DNA of 64,000 bases from Drechmeria coniospora (taxonomy: Eukaryota > Ascomycota > Sordariomycetes > Hypocreales > Ophiocordycipitaceae): assembly GCF_001625195.1 (NCBI RefSeq), contig NC_054389.1:12086520-12150519 (forward strand), written 5' to 3'. Position 1 is the stretch's first letter; every line of letters starts with the position of its first letter. Below are positions 1 through 11,605 of this stretch, one piece after another. The translations under genes and the position numbers were made by a program. The notes under the pieces are model-generated. The model ran no database searches. It saw only the letters and a program-made list of their open reading frames with translations, and was not told the origin of the DNA.

Positions 1-557
1 ACGCTGGCGACGGCTCCGCGCGACATTGAAGTGCTGCTGATCCCCGGCGGCATGGGCACACGGCTCGAGGACCTGCGACGACCCGAGGTGGCCTTTATCC
101 GGTCCGTCTTCCCGCGCCTGCGCTTCCTGCTTACCGTCTGCACGGGAAGCTCACTGGCGGCCCGCGCGGGCGTGCTCGACGGGAGAGAGGCGACGACCAA
201 CAAGCGGGCCTTTGATCGGGTGCGTCCCCCTTGCCCCGGAGACGTGCCATTCCGCGCGGAGCGGAGGAGGAGTGAAGCCGAACGGGGCGCCGAGCGGACT
301 CGCCGACGCTGACGCTTACCTCGTCGCAGATCCGGGCGCAGAGCCCCAGAGTGCACTGGGTTCGGCAGGCCCGCTGGGTGCGCGACGGCAACGTCTGGAC
401 CTCGTCCGGCATCTCGGCCGGCATCGACATGATGTACGCCTTTGTGGGCGCCCACTACGGCGAGGACGTGGCGGCGGCCATTGCCTGGGATGCCGAGTAC
501 ACGCGCAACCTGGATCCGTCGGACGACCCCTTTTCGGAGCCGAGGGCGATGCTGTAG
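1..557 (+). CDS. DJ-1/PfpI-family protein, 3' part (two exons, 5' end outside window)
   Basis: Exons 1-219 and 330-557; the reading frame enters from the left edge. The visible 148 residues contain LLIPGGMGTR (glycine-rich turn of the class I glutamine-amidotransferase fold), LTVCTGSSLAARAGVLDGR (nucleophile-elbow Cys) and ATTNKRAF. Exon 2 carries WVRDGNVWTSSGISAGIDM, typical of fungal DJ-1/PfpI proteins. The intron at 220-329 starts GTGCGT and ends GCAG; removing it joins AFDR to IRAQSPRVHW in frame, which fits the family. The family holds glyoxalase III, protease-like and isocyanide hydratase-like enzymes, and the substrate cannot be told here. The usual catalytic His after ATT is Asn. The stop TAG is at 555-557. 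Codon use is GC-rich, unlike the AT-rich block that follows. The family call is secure; the function is not. Confidence 0.85.
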
Positions 558-1180
558 GAGCAGCCCTGATGACTTGTGCGGAATTGCCGTCATTGATGGC
601 ATGACGTCGCAGGGGACCGAACTGGAACGAAGCAACACGTATTTGTTTGTCGAGGAACGGCACGAAGCACATGAAAGTACAAGGGCAAGCAGTTGCGCGT
701 GTGACGGCGTCAAGTACGGTATTAATACAACAAGTACAAGTAAATACAGTACGTGTGCACAGACTGAGCATTTTTCGGAATAAATTGCACAAGCATTATA
801 CACGTACACTAATGAATGCTATTCCTTGCTGTTCTTGTGCATACTTGTATGTACTTCCGAGTGCTTGTAAGTAAGTACAGTAATTAAGTACTTTGCCACC
901 CTCCCTCCCAAGTACAGTGGATTGCAACAAGTACATTTGAAGTACTTTCATGTCCTACGGAGAATTACGGATATGCACTTAAGTAGTATTGAGTGCCACT
1001 TGAAATTTCATACGTCTCCATTTACATGTACATGCAAGTACAGCTAGGTACATGGTCGTGTACTTACTCCGTACCGTAAGTGGTATTTACGGAGTACTGA
1101 CTGCACACCTCCAAGTACTGCACATGTACATACAAGTACTTACAACTATTCTCCTGCCGAGGCGCAGGCTCGGGATAATG
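558..1180. other. Intergenic region rich in GTAC/CAAGTACTTG motifs
   Basis: There is no convincing gene. From about 640 to 1140 the sequence is littered with AAGTAC, GTACTTG and TACATGTAC words, which form many short palindromes. The same vocabulary recurs at 16.2-16.8, 21.1-21.6 and 57.3-59.2 kb. The region ends at the 9-bp direct repeat that flanks the large element. Confidence 0.6.
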
Positions 1181-1189
1181 CTCCATAGA
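1181..1189. repeat. Target-site duplication, left copy (CTCCATAGA)
   Basis: This is an exact 9-bp match to 16006-16014, and the two copies directly flank the matching inverted termini GAGTATGCATC of the large element. The next base is G on both sides, so 10 bp is also possible, but 9 bp leaves perfect inverted termini. Confidence 0.8.
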
Positions 1190-1537
1190 GAGTATGCATC
1201 TCAGACGACCAAAGTTCGCGTACCTCAGTCGACCACACTAACGCTACAATAAGAAAAAACAGGTTACGGTACATAACCTTTTGCGTAAATACTTTTGGAA
1301 AATTAAAAAATACTTCCTAGGAACTACAGCTCGAACTCCAACTTACATCTAAAAAATAAACTGTATACCTAGAAATTACAGTACTTAGGAAAATATAGGG
1401 TATCTATTGCGCTAGGAACTAACTGCTAATTACAGTATATCTACTGCGCTATAAACAACTTTAAGTTATAGTGCGTCTACTGCGCTATAAATAACTTTAA
1501 GTTACAGTACGTCTACTATATTGCGAATTAGTTATCG

Positions 1538-1930
1538 CTTGGAATTAGTTCCAAACTACTTCCTGTGCGTTTTAGTGGAATTAATTCCGAACTACTTTAC
1601 TATACCTTATTGGAATTAATTCCGAACTACTTCGCCATACCTTATTAGAATCGGTTCCAAACTACTTTGCCGTACCTTATTGGAATTGGTTCCAAACTAC
1701 TTCGCTGTACCTTATTGGAATTAATTCCAACCACTTCGTATACGTCTTGGTGGAATTAATTCTGACTACTTTACCGTACCTTATTGGAATCGGTTCCGAA
1801 CTACTTTACCGTACCTTATTAGAATTAATTTCGAACTACTTTACCTTATCTTATTGGAATCGGTTCCAAACTACTTTGCTATACCTTATTGGAATTAATT
1901 CCAACTTACTTTGCAGTATCTTATTAAAGT
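1538..1930. repeat. 35-bp tandem array (left arm)
   Basis: There are about 11 copies of a 35-bp unit containing GGAATTAATTCC or its variant GGAATCGGTTCC, followed by AACTACTT and TACCTTATT. It is the inverted, shorter counterpart of the array at 14690-15650. Confidence 0.8.
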
Positions 1931-2343
1931 AAGAGATAGATCTAGTTCTATACCGTATTATTATAGATTCCAATAGTTATATACTCTTGTATTGCAAATA
2001 AATTATATAGGTATAGTACCTATCTTTATACTTTCTTCGAGAAACGCTACAAAAGGATTACAAGCTATTGCGCTAAGAGCTATTTATAGGTTACTATAGT
2101 AAAGTTACTTATATAAACGCATTGTATAAATATATTGCTATTCTATTCTAAAACAATTCGCATTGCGTTTTAATATCGTTACGTTTGTATTTCTATATAC
2201 TTTTACAATTATTATACTATTATCTTGTTGCTAGTTTTACGTTAAATTTACAATTAATCCGTCCATTATATTGTACAAAAAGCATTAAGAATATCTTCGG
2301 TACCTTAATAAGGGCCGCCGCCTGCTAGACGAAATAATACTAC

Positions 2344-3273
2344 TTGTTAAAATTACTGGTATTTATACTAGTAAGACTACCTAAATAGGATACTATCCTA
2401 TATGTTGCTATTTGCAACACCGGGCAGCAGTACTACTGCTTGCCCATATACTACTACTGTACTGTACGTACCGGTAGTATATCGAGTTGACGAATTGCAC
2501 TTGCTATGCAAATTCTCCTCGCTCCGACTTAGTACAATTAATAGCAGTACTACTATCCAGCCAATTTACTACTGTCGTACGTTACGTGCAAAGTAGTACT
2601 TAGTCGACTAAGCAAGATTATTAATCGGGCCGTTAATTAACGCGCTCCTAACTACTACTAGTAGTTGCCCGCTAACAGTACTACTATTGCGCGGGAGGAC
2701 CCACCCAACTGCAACTAGCAGTTGCTTATCAGCAGTACTACTACTGGCCCACTCGACTACTGCAGCACTGCTGCTGTACTATCGCGACCGAACCCTAATA
2801 CTGATCAACCCTACTAGTTGCAACTAACTAGCAGTATAACTCAACTAGAGTATTTGGAGCTGCATTAAATGCAAGCAGATTGTTCGGAGATGCATTGTAT
2901 GGAATTAGACAGAATTCCAACACGTGTACATTGCACTAATTAAGGTACTACCTCTTAGGTATAAAATGGTCCTCCCTTTCCTATACTCTTAGATAGTTAG
3001 ACACATACACAAGACGTACGCTAAACATACGTACGCGCGCAAGCAAGTATAAGAAACACAATAGTCTTTCTTTTCTGAATTGTCCCTTGGTACTCCTATT
3101 TGACTTGTTCAAATCTGTATTCCTTGCCCAGTTACTAACTAGTGCACTTCCTGCTGTTACTAACAGCCTCGATTGATATCCATTTTGGATAGTCCGTACA
3201 ACTGAACTTCTACTGTGCACCCTTCCCATTTTACCCCTTTATTCTAAGAGGTAATTCCCCTTTTCATCTTAAG
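2344..3273. mobile_element. 930-bp solo-LTR-like insertion in the left arm, 5-bp TSD ACTAC
   Basis: Comparison with the right arm gives an exact empty site: AATAAT then ACTAC (2339-2343), 930 bp of extra DNA, then ACTAC (3274-3278) followed by sequence collinear with the right arm. The insert is less AT-rich than its host. Near its 3' half it has GGTATAAAATGG, a TATA-like box. A 5-bp TSD fits LTR retrotransposons. The termini (TTGTT...TTAAG) are not the canonical TG...CA, so a different class of element remains possible. Short open frames inside (2402-2596, 2981-3229) do not look like genes. Confidence 0.6.
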
Positions 3274-4182
3274 ACTACTACTAAAGTTAAACAATTAAGG
3301 GGAGGTAATTTTAGTACCGGGAGAAGTTTTTTATCGCTACCAAAGCAATATCGGGATTTACATTATAGTAAGAACTTTATTGGAATTAATTCGTATTGGA
3401 TTCAAACTAATAACTACTTAATTCTAGAATACTTAGTTTAGTAGTATATCGGTATTAAAAAACTACTATAAACGTATACATAAAGTCGATACGGAAAAGC
3501 AACAGCCCGGGTTAAATACCTACAAGTTCAATACAATCGTTAATAGTAAAATTATTCCTTGCTTTATATTTTAATACTAGTTGCTAATTAATTTAGGATA
3601 GTACGCCGATTTATCTACTAGTAATATACCATAGTAGATACCGAGAAAGCCTACCAAAACAATAATACTAATAATAGACAAGCGCCCCCCAATTCTCTAA
3701 TACAATAGTCCACAATAATACTAAAGCACTCCTCTATTAGGAAATAAAACACTAGGACGCAGAGCTATACAGGTAAATATACAGTAAGCGCTACAACTTT
3801 GCAATATTTATAGCGGCCCGGCTATAGTAAACCAAGTTATTGCAAACATAGAGTTACTTACAGTATGTATTGGAATTAATTCGAATATATATCTAAGTAA
3901 TACTAATTGCCTTACTAGGAACTACCTATAAGTACGGCTATACGGGATAAGGTATATAGATATTCTAAATACATTTTAAATTAGTTCCAGACTCGTTTAC
4001 TAATTATATATAGACGGCTATAAGGCCGTTATTTAAACTAATTCGTTAAATACTAGTATTATCTCCTATTGTACTAGTATTATCCTTACCCTACCCCCCC
4101 CCTAGAACTCCTCCGCAACCAATAGTAGATCCGCAATAGGTAGTAAATTTACTATTTCCTTCGTTAAGCTTAGTATACGAAA

Positions 4183-4575
4183 ATCTTAAGCCCAAAGACA
4201 ATATAGATATAGATTAGGTATAATATTATATTGTATTCTAAGTAAGGTTAGAATTAATTCTAGTTTATTGCTAACGAACTTATAGGATAATAGTATTAAA
4301 ATTAGTAACAAAAGTCTTAAGCCTAAAGCCAAAATAGATATAGATAAGGTATAATATTATATTGTATTCTAAGCGAGGTTGGAATTAATTTTGGTTTATT
4401 ACTAACAAACTTACAGGATAATAGTAATAAAATTAGTAACGAAAGTCTTAAGCCCGAAGCCGATATAGATATAGATAAGGTATAATATTATATTATATTC
4501 TAAGCAAGGTTGGAATTAATTCTAGTTTATTGCTAACAAACTTACAGGATAATAGTAATAAAATTAGTAACAATA
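4183..4575. repeat. 131-bp unit tandemly triplicated
   Basis: Three successive copies begin with TCTTAAGCC (about 4184, 4315 and 4446), spaced 131 bp, and each contains the GATATAGAT and GGAATTAATT words. The right arm has one copy (about 13060-13200), so the triplication arose after the arms formed or was lost on the right. Confidence 0.75.
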
Positions 4576-5839
4576 ATACTACCGATAAGATGTAAAGCAA
4601 AACAGAAGAGTCCAGTAAGTTAAGTAATAATACGTCTAAGGATAAGGCTAAGCAGATTATAGAAAAAAAGGCCAAAAAGTAAGTACAGAAGGAGAAAAGA
4701 ACCTAGAAAAAGGTAATAAAAAAGGCTAAGAAGAAAGTACAAAATAAAGCAAAAGTACAAAAAAAAGCAGTAAGGAGGGCCAAAAAGGTAAAGAAAAGAG
4801 CTACTACCTTATAGGTAGGTAACGTATAAAACCTAGAACTAGTTTAAAACCAATTTAAGCCAGTAAGCTAATAAACTCTTAGTAGGAAGATAATTATAAT
4901 TATTAATCCGCCTCTAACATTCGTACTATAACGACTAATTTAGATATAAGCTCGTTTAGGAGTTCCTCCTTTAGTATAATAAAGATATATCGGCTAACTG
5001 TATACCCTAAAGGAGAGGTATATTTTAAATCTAAATAAATCTAAAGTTATTCTGTATATATAACTAACGGATTAATAGGGCGAAAGTTCTTAAACAAAAC
5101 CTAGTACTATAGTACTAAAGTAAATCCTAACGCATTACGAATTAGTTTAGTTCTACCTTTACTATATTTAATCGAACTTTAATTACTAACAATATATAGG
5201 AGACGGATAAGTCCTACTATAATAGGCTTTTTTCTAGCCTACTGTTTAAGTTTATTCTAAAGCTAAAGGCTCCTCTAAATAAGGCGGGCAATAGATATAA
5301 TACAAAGGAAATACACAAAATATTATTAACGCCAAACGATATAGATTTCCGTACCGGTAAATATAAATACGCATATTGCAAAGTAGTAAGCGGACGTAAG
5401 TAATTTAGAATTAATTCTACGCGTCTTTTAAGTTAGTACTAATATATTTATAGGCTACTATCTATTGCAATAATATACTTATAACTATTATATTTAGTCG
5501 AACTTCTACTTAACGTTAGAATAGGACTACCGTAACGGTTAAGGACGGAGGATAAAGACTAAGGGGTTTTATTATATAAGTATTACAATATAGTAGTCCA
5601 AATAAATATAGTATTTTAATCGGACGTAATATTTTAACTGGAATTAATAATCTTACAAAATAATAACGTATTTATAGTAAAAGTTTTCGAGATTTTAAAG
5701 CAATATCTCCTCTTAAGTTACCCCTAGATACCTTATACTCTCTCTTTTATTAGCCGTACTATAATTCTAGCTTTAAACAAACTAACAACAAAACCATTAC
5801 AAAAATATAGTATTACTATAATAGCTATACTATAACCTA

Positions 5840-6730
5840 TATTATATACTACGAATTAATTCTAAGTTATAGTATATATACCGTACTATATATTAATACT
5901 AGCGAATTTCCGAAATACAGTATATTGCATTACAAATAGATTCTAAACTATAGCGCATACGCTATACTATAGTATATTCTAAATTACAGTATATTGTATT
6001 GCAAATTAATTCCAAGTTACAGTACGTACCGTACTATAGTATAATAGTAAAATGCATTCCGAATTAATTCCAAACTATAGCGCACGCTATACTATAGTAT
6101 AATTTTAGAATACATTCTAAATTAATTCTAAGTTACAGCACGTACACCGTACTATAGTATATTTCCAAATTACAGCGTATTGCACTACGAATTAATTCCA
6201 AGTTACAGCACGTACGCCGTACTATAGTATATTTCCAAATTATAGCGCATTACTTTACAAATTAATTCCAAGTTACAACGCATATACCATACTACAGTAT
6301 ATTTCCAAATTATAGCGCATTACACTACAAATTAATTCTAAGTTATAGCACGCATACCGTACTACAGTATATTTCCAAATTACAGCGCATTGCACTACAA
6401 ATCAATTCCAAGTTATAGCGCACACGCTATACTATAGTATATTTCTAAATTACAGTACATTGCATTACAAATTAATTCCAAGTTATAACGCATATACTAT
6501 ACTATAGTATATTTCCAAATTACAGCGCATTGCTTTTAAATCAATTCCAAGTTACAGCGCATATACTATACTATAGTATATTTCCAAATTATAGCGCATT
6601 GCACTATAAATCAATTCCAAGTTATAGCGCGCATACCGTACTATAGTATATTTCCAAATTACAGCGCATTACATTACAAATCAATTCCAAGTTACAGTAT
6701 ATATACAGTACTATAAATTAATTCCATACT
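5840..6730. repeat. 70-bp tandem array, about 12 units
   Basis: The word ATTTCCAAAT recurs at 6161, 6231, 6301, 6371, 6441 (one mismatch), 6511, 6580 and 6650, so the period is 70 bp. Each unit also carries AATTAATTCCAAGTTA and CCGTACTATAGTAT. It lies just inside the left arm. I see no equivalent on the right side. Confidence 0.8.
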
Positions 6731-6829
6731 ATATTTCGAATTAGTTCTAAACTATAGTACATACAGCGCAATATATATTATTCCGAATTACAGTTAGTAC
6801 GTTATACTCCGAATTAATTTATTATACCT

Positions 6830-9800
6830 TTCTAAAATAAAATACTTAAAGATATTACTAAAAATAAATTATTCTCTTCTAAATTATTAATTCTAGCTAA
6901 TTAACTGCATAATAAATTAGAATTATTGCAATAGATAATTAACTAGCTTTAATTGCATAAGGACTAAGAGTAAGTTAGAGTTTAAAATAAAGAGAAAAAC
7001 TATTTACAATTACTTTTAGAATCCGTTAAGATTTAATTTATACTTTTAGCTTATCTTTATATTTACCGAACCTCTTGCTTTTTTACTATTATATATTAGT
7101 ATAATTTCTAACGTAGATTTTTTATTTATATACTATTTCGAATTATCTTATAATAGAACCTTTTAGTTAAGGAAGTATTGCAAAAGTTATTACTAATCCT
7201 ATATTACTTAAATCCAAAATAGAATGCAATTTAGTTCCGGTTATATTCGGTAGACCTAAGTAAGTAAAGTAAGTAAAAAAAGTAAATAAAGTACTTTAAA
7301 TATAAAGATAACTTATAATTTAATATACTTTAGTAGTAATATATACCTCCTACTCTATCGATAGGAAATCTTATACAAAACCTTTACTCTATTAGTATTT
7401 CTCGGAAACTTTTCCCAATTACTAAGTATAATTTTACTGTAAAACTAATTTAGGCTAAATCGAATTATAGGATGTTTCTTATATCTTACCTAATATCGAA
7501 TAGAAGTAACCTCTATACTCTTATTAAATTTAGTTTTAAATTAATTCTATATATAACTTACCTTTAAGTTTATTTATAATTAAGAGGTATATTTCTTCTA
7601 ATTTAGCGTATAGTAAGCTTATTATTTTTTTAAAAAGGGACCCTAGGCCCTATAGTTTATACTTAAGTAATTATCGTTTAATACTACGCTAAAAGTAAAC
7701 TTAGCAAAACCAAACCAATCGTTAAGTATACTAGTCCTAAGAGCGTTTTTCGGGGTTAATACTATATAAATATAAGCTAAATCCTAAAATATTAGTACTA
7801 AAGATTTAGTACAATAAATATATATACCTTACCTTATAAGTATTTAATTTCCTAGTCTATAATAATACTAATTAATCTAGTACTATATAGATACTTCTAT
7901 ATAATTAAGATATAATAGTTATTATATATAATAGAAAATACCTTTTAAAATATAAATGCAAAAAGCTCCTTAGTCTTTATATTTATATAAATATAAATAA
8001 GTAAAATAACTAAATATATATTAGCTTATTATATTGCTTTTAAACGAATTTATACTTACTATTTCTAGTAGTTAGGTATTTCTAACCCTAAATAGCCTTA
8101 ACTTCTTTATTTCCTAAGATATATTTATAATTTATATTAATCTTAAGTATTTTTAGGCTTAGCCTTATAAAAAGCTTTACTTACTCTTAAAGAAAGCAAA
8201 TAATAATAAAAACATTACTATTACAATTTATAAATTAAATATACTAAATAATTAGTATTATACTTATATACTAGGAATATACTTACTTTATTTAGGTTAT
8301 ATATTTTATTCTTCTACTTTATAAATACTATTAATTTCAATAAACCTATTAGATAGTATAATATTTTGTACTTCCTTAGGATTAATCGAATAATATTATA
8401 GTTCGATAAGCTTATATAGATTTAGCTTAATATCTTACTCTTATAGGTTATATAAAGCTCTTATATACTTAGTAAGGAAAGAAAAGGAACTATATAGAAA
8501 TAAGTATAGGGTATAGGGAAAGGGAAAGTAAAATATACATAATATATTTTAAGGTTAGTTTATTTTCTATAGTAATTAAATAATATCTTTTACAATTACT
8601 AATAATATTTTTACTAAGGGTAGAGGTAGATATAAATAGATTCCGTAGCTAATAAGAATAACTAATAGAATTAAATTATTAATTAGTATAAGGAATACTA
8701 TTTTAATACTATAATTCCAATAGATAAGGGGAGATTAGCTAGAAATATAATTAAATACTTTTAGTACTTAGTGTTTATTATATATAGTTTTAGTAAGTAT
8801 ACTTACTATAGAATTAGTTTCGTTATAAATTATAGTAAAACTTAAAGTAGGTCTCTATATATTTAATATCTTTACTATATAGAGTTATATAAATATTAGA
8901 ATAAAATAGCTAGAAATTAAGGCTATACTATTTAAAAAAGAAAGAACTTAGCAACCGATTTTTTAGTAGAGTATATCGAGAAGGAGGTAAATATATACTA
9001 TAGTAATAGTATATAAAGGAACCTCCTATATTAGTCTATATTATTAGTAATATATAATTAAAGGAAGATAGGATATATATATAGAATCGGTTGTAAATCT
9101 TAGTATTAGTTAATAAGTACCTTTAGAAGAAAGGCAGGCTTTATTTATATTAAAGACTTTTTTAATTATACGTACTTAGCTAAGAAAATAATTAGTTATA
9201 TAATAGTATAGAACGAATTGTTTAGGTTATACCTAATAGCCTAAGTATAACAAATATTTAGGTAGGTAAGAAGGGATATACGTAATATTACTCTTTCCTC
9301 CTCTATTTTAGCTATTAATTCTTAGTAATACTACCTATCTAAAAGGAATTAGTATACTTTCCCGCTAATACAATTATATATTGCCCGTATATATAGTTAA
9401 TAGTTAAATAAGGTAGTTAAGCTTTATTTCTAAGGATATTATCTCTTTAAGCTATACTAAATCTAAGGTATTTTAGTATAAGGTATTAATTAAGATTAAA
9501 AACCTTTTATATTATACTTTAATTTATTATTTATAAGATTAAAAATACTACTAGTAGGAATAATATATACTATACTATTTGGACTTATTGTTAGGTATTT
9601 AGGAATATATAGAGAGTAGATAATTATTTTAGCGTAGAGTACATTCTATTAACTTAAAGATAATAAGATAAGTAGTAATAGCTATAGCTATACTAGCTCT
9701 TAGAGGGGGTTTTAGGGGGGCTCTTAGGGGGTAGGTAGAACTAAGTAAGTTCTAGATTGCTAGACGAAATATTTATTAAGAATATCTTTAGAAGTTCTTA

Positions 9801-11605
9801 GAAAGGTAAATCTAAATTTAAAACTAAGGAATAAAGCTATATTCGAAATCGTTTCCTAAAGTATAGCAATAAAGAAAATAAGGAATAAAAGTAAAGTAAA
9901 TATTATTATATAATAATATTAGTACTAAATCCGTTTATAAGGAAGAAACGTATATAGATACAAAAGTATATTATATATACTCTATAATATATATAGTTTG
10001 TTTTACAAACTAAGTTAGAATTAATTCCTAACCGGTTTCTATTTTAGTTAAAATACAATTTTATAATTAATATAATAAAGAATAAGATATAGAAATAGAG
10101 AGTATATATAAGAAAAGGAAAGTTATTAAAGATAATAAGAAAAGGAAAGTTATTAAAGATAGAATAAACTAAGCTACTTAAGAGTTATAAAAAGAAAATA
10201 TTTATAACTATATTTACTGCTATAATAGCAGTAATAATATCTTTCTACTATTCTTTAAAAATCTAGCTATTATATATTATAAAATAAAGATATTCTATAC
10301 TATACTAAAAGGGATTTTAAAATTATTTCTATATAGTATAATATAAATTATACTTTAACTTTAGTAAATATAACTACTTCTTTTCTTTATACCGATAATA
10401 TATACCCTTTATACTAGTAACTTCCTTTATCCTTTAGTATAAGATTTTACTATTCTTTATTTATAGAACCTAAAGTAGCTTTCTTTTTACTTTATAAGGT
10501 AGTAAGGGTATTATTAAAGTAGGAATTTTAGGTAGGGGTTATTAGATTAGAATCTTAATAATTAAAGAAGGTTATAGAGGTATTAGTATAGAATCTTCTA
10601 TAAGCTTAAACTTATTAGTATATATAGTAGATAGCTAAAAGTAGACTTACTTATAGAAGGAACTATCTATACTACTTAGTAGTATCGAGCTACTATTTAA
10701 GTAGGGGGCGACCTATTGGATTTTAGTATATACTAATATTATATTATAAAAGATATTTTTTTAAATTCTATATTAAACTAAAGGGTATATAAAAGGTATA
10801 GAAGATACTATCTATACTTTAGAAGTAATAGTACTTCTTACCTAGGAAAAGTAAAAGTTTTCCCTAGAATAATATATTAGTAATAGATAAAGATATAAAG
10901 AACGTTACCTATATTAATTACTTTATACTTAGGAAGAGGGTTTATTTAGAAATCTACCTAAAGATACGCTTAGTATCCTAGTAAACTTTTATAATTAAGT
11001 ATTATAAAGAGATAGATTAAGCTAACGTTAGTAATAGCTAATACCTAGCTAAAGTAGTATATAAGGACTACCTTTAACGTTATATATATTGTTTATATCC
11101 TAGAATTTAAAATCTCTACGGTATAAGTAATCCGTAAATACTTAGGTATTTAATATCTTACTAATAGTACTAGTTATTGTACGCTATATTTTATAATAAT
11201 ATTTATATAATGTATCTTTAATCTTAGGTATAAATATTAATCTACTACCCTAAAGTAATTAATTATATAGAATATACTTATATACTTAAATACTCTATAT
11301 TTACATAGATATATATAAAAAAAATAGTACCCTATTGTAGAAAAAAACATTACTAAACGTAATACCTAACTTAATATATTATATATATATATATATATAT
11401 ATACTATACCCTAAAGTATTTAAGTACTATAGTAATATATTTTCTTACCTTAGAGTATTTAGTAAAATATATTAAATATCTTGTATAGTATTGGAATGTT
11501 TTATAGAATAAACTTAAATAAGATATAATATATTGTAACTTCGTTCTTTACTAGTATAGCTGGAATTAATTTAGAACTAGTTTTAGTTTAGTCTATAATA
11601 TAATT
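6830..11605. other. Single-copy AT-rich interior of the large element, no readable gene
   Basis: The composition is extreme A+T, with a TA dinucleotide run near 11375-11405 and stops in every frame. A G-rich patch (runs of five to six G) lies at about 9704-9733. Near 10100-10165 a 28-30 bp lysine-codon-rich unit is repeated twice. No transposase, helicase or cargo gene can be recognised. If the element once coded here, point mutation has erased it. Confidence 0.6.

Larger units (their letters stand above)
1190..5700 (+). repeat. Left inverted arm of the 14.8 kb element
   Basis: It matches the reverse complement of 11610-16005 in the same order. Checkpoints are 1190-1535 with 15660-16005 (about 93% identical by eye, no gaps noticed), 2280-2338 with 14070-14130, 3279-3480 with 13850-14050, 3800-3910 with 13400-13530, 5265-5345 with 11930-12060, and 5560-5640 with 11660-11760. 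A 930-bp insertion at 2344-3273 and three copies of a 131-bp unit at 4183-4575 are absent from the right arm. Confidence 0.75.
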
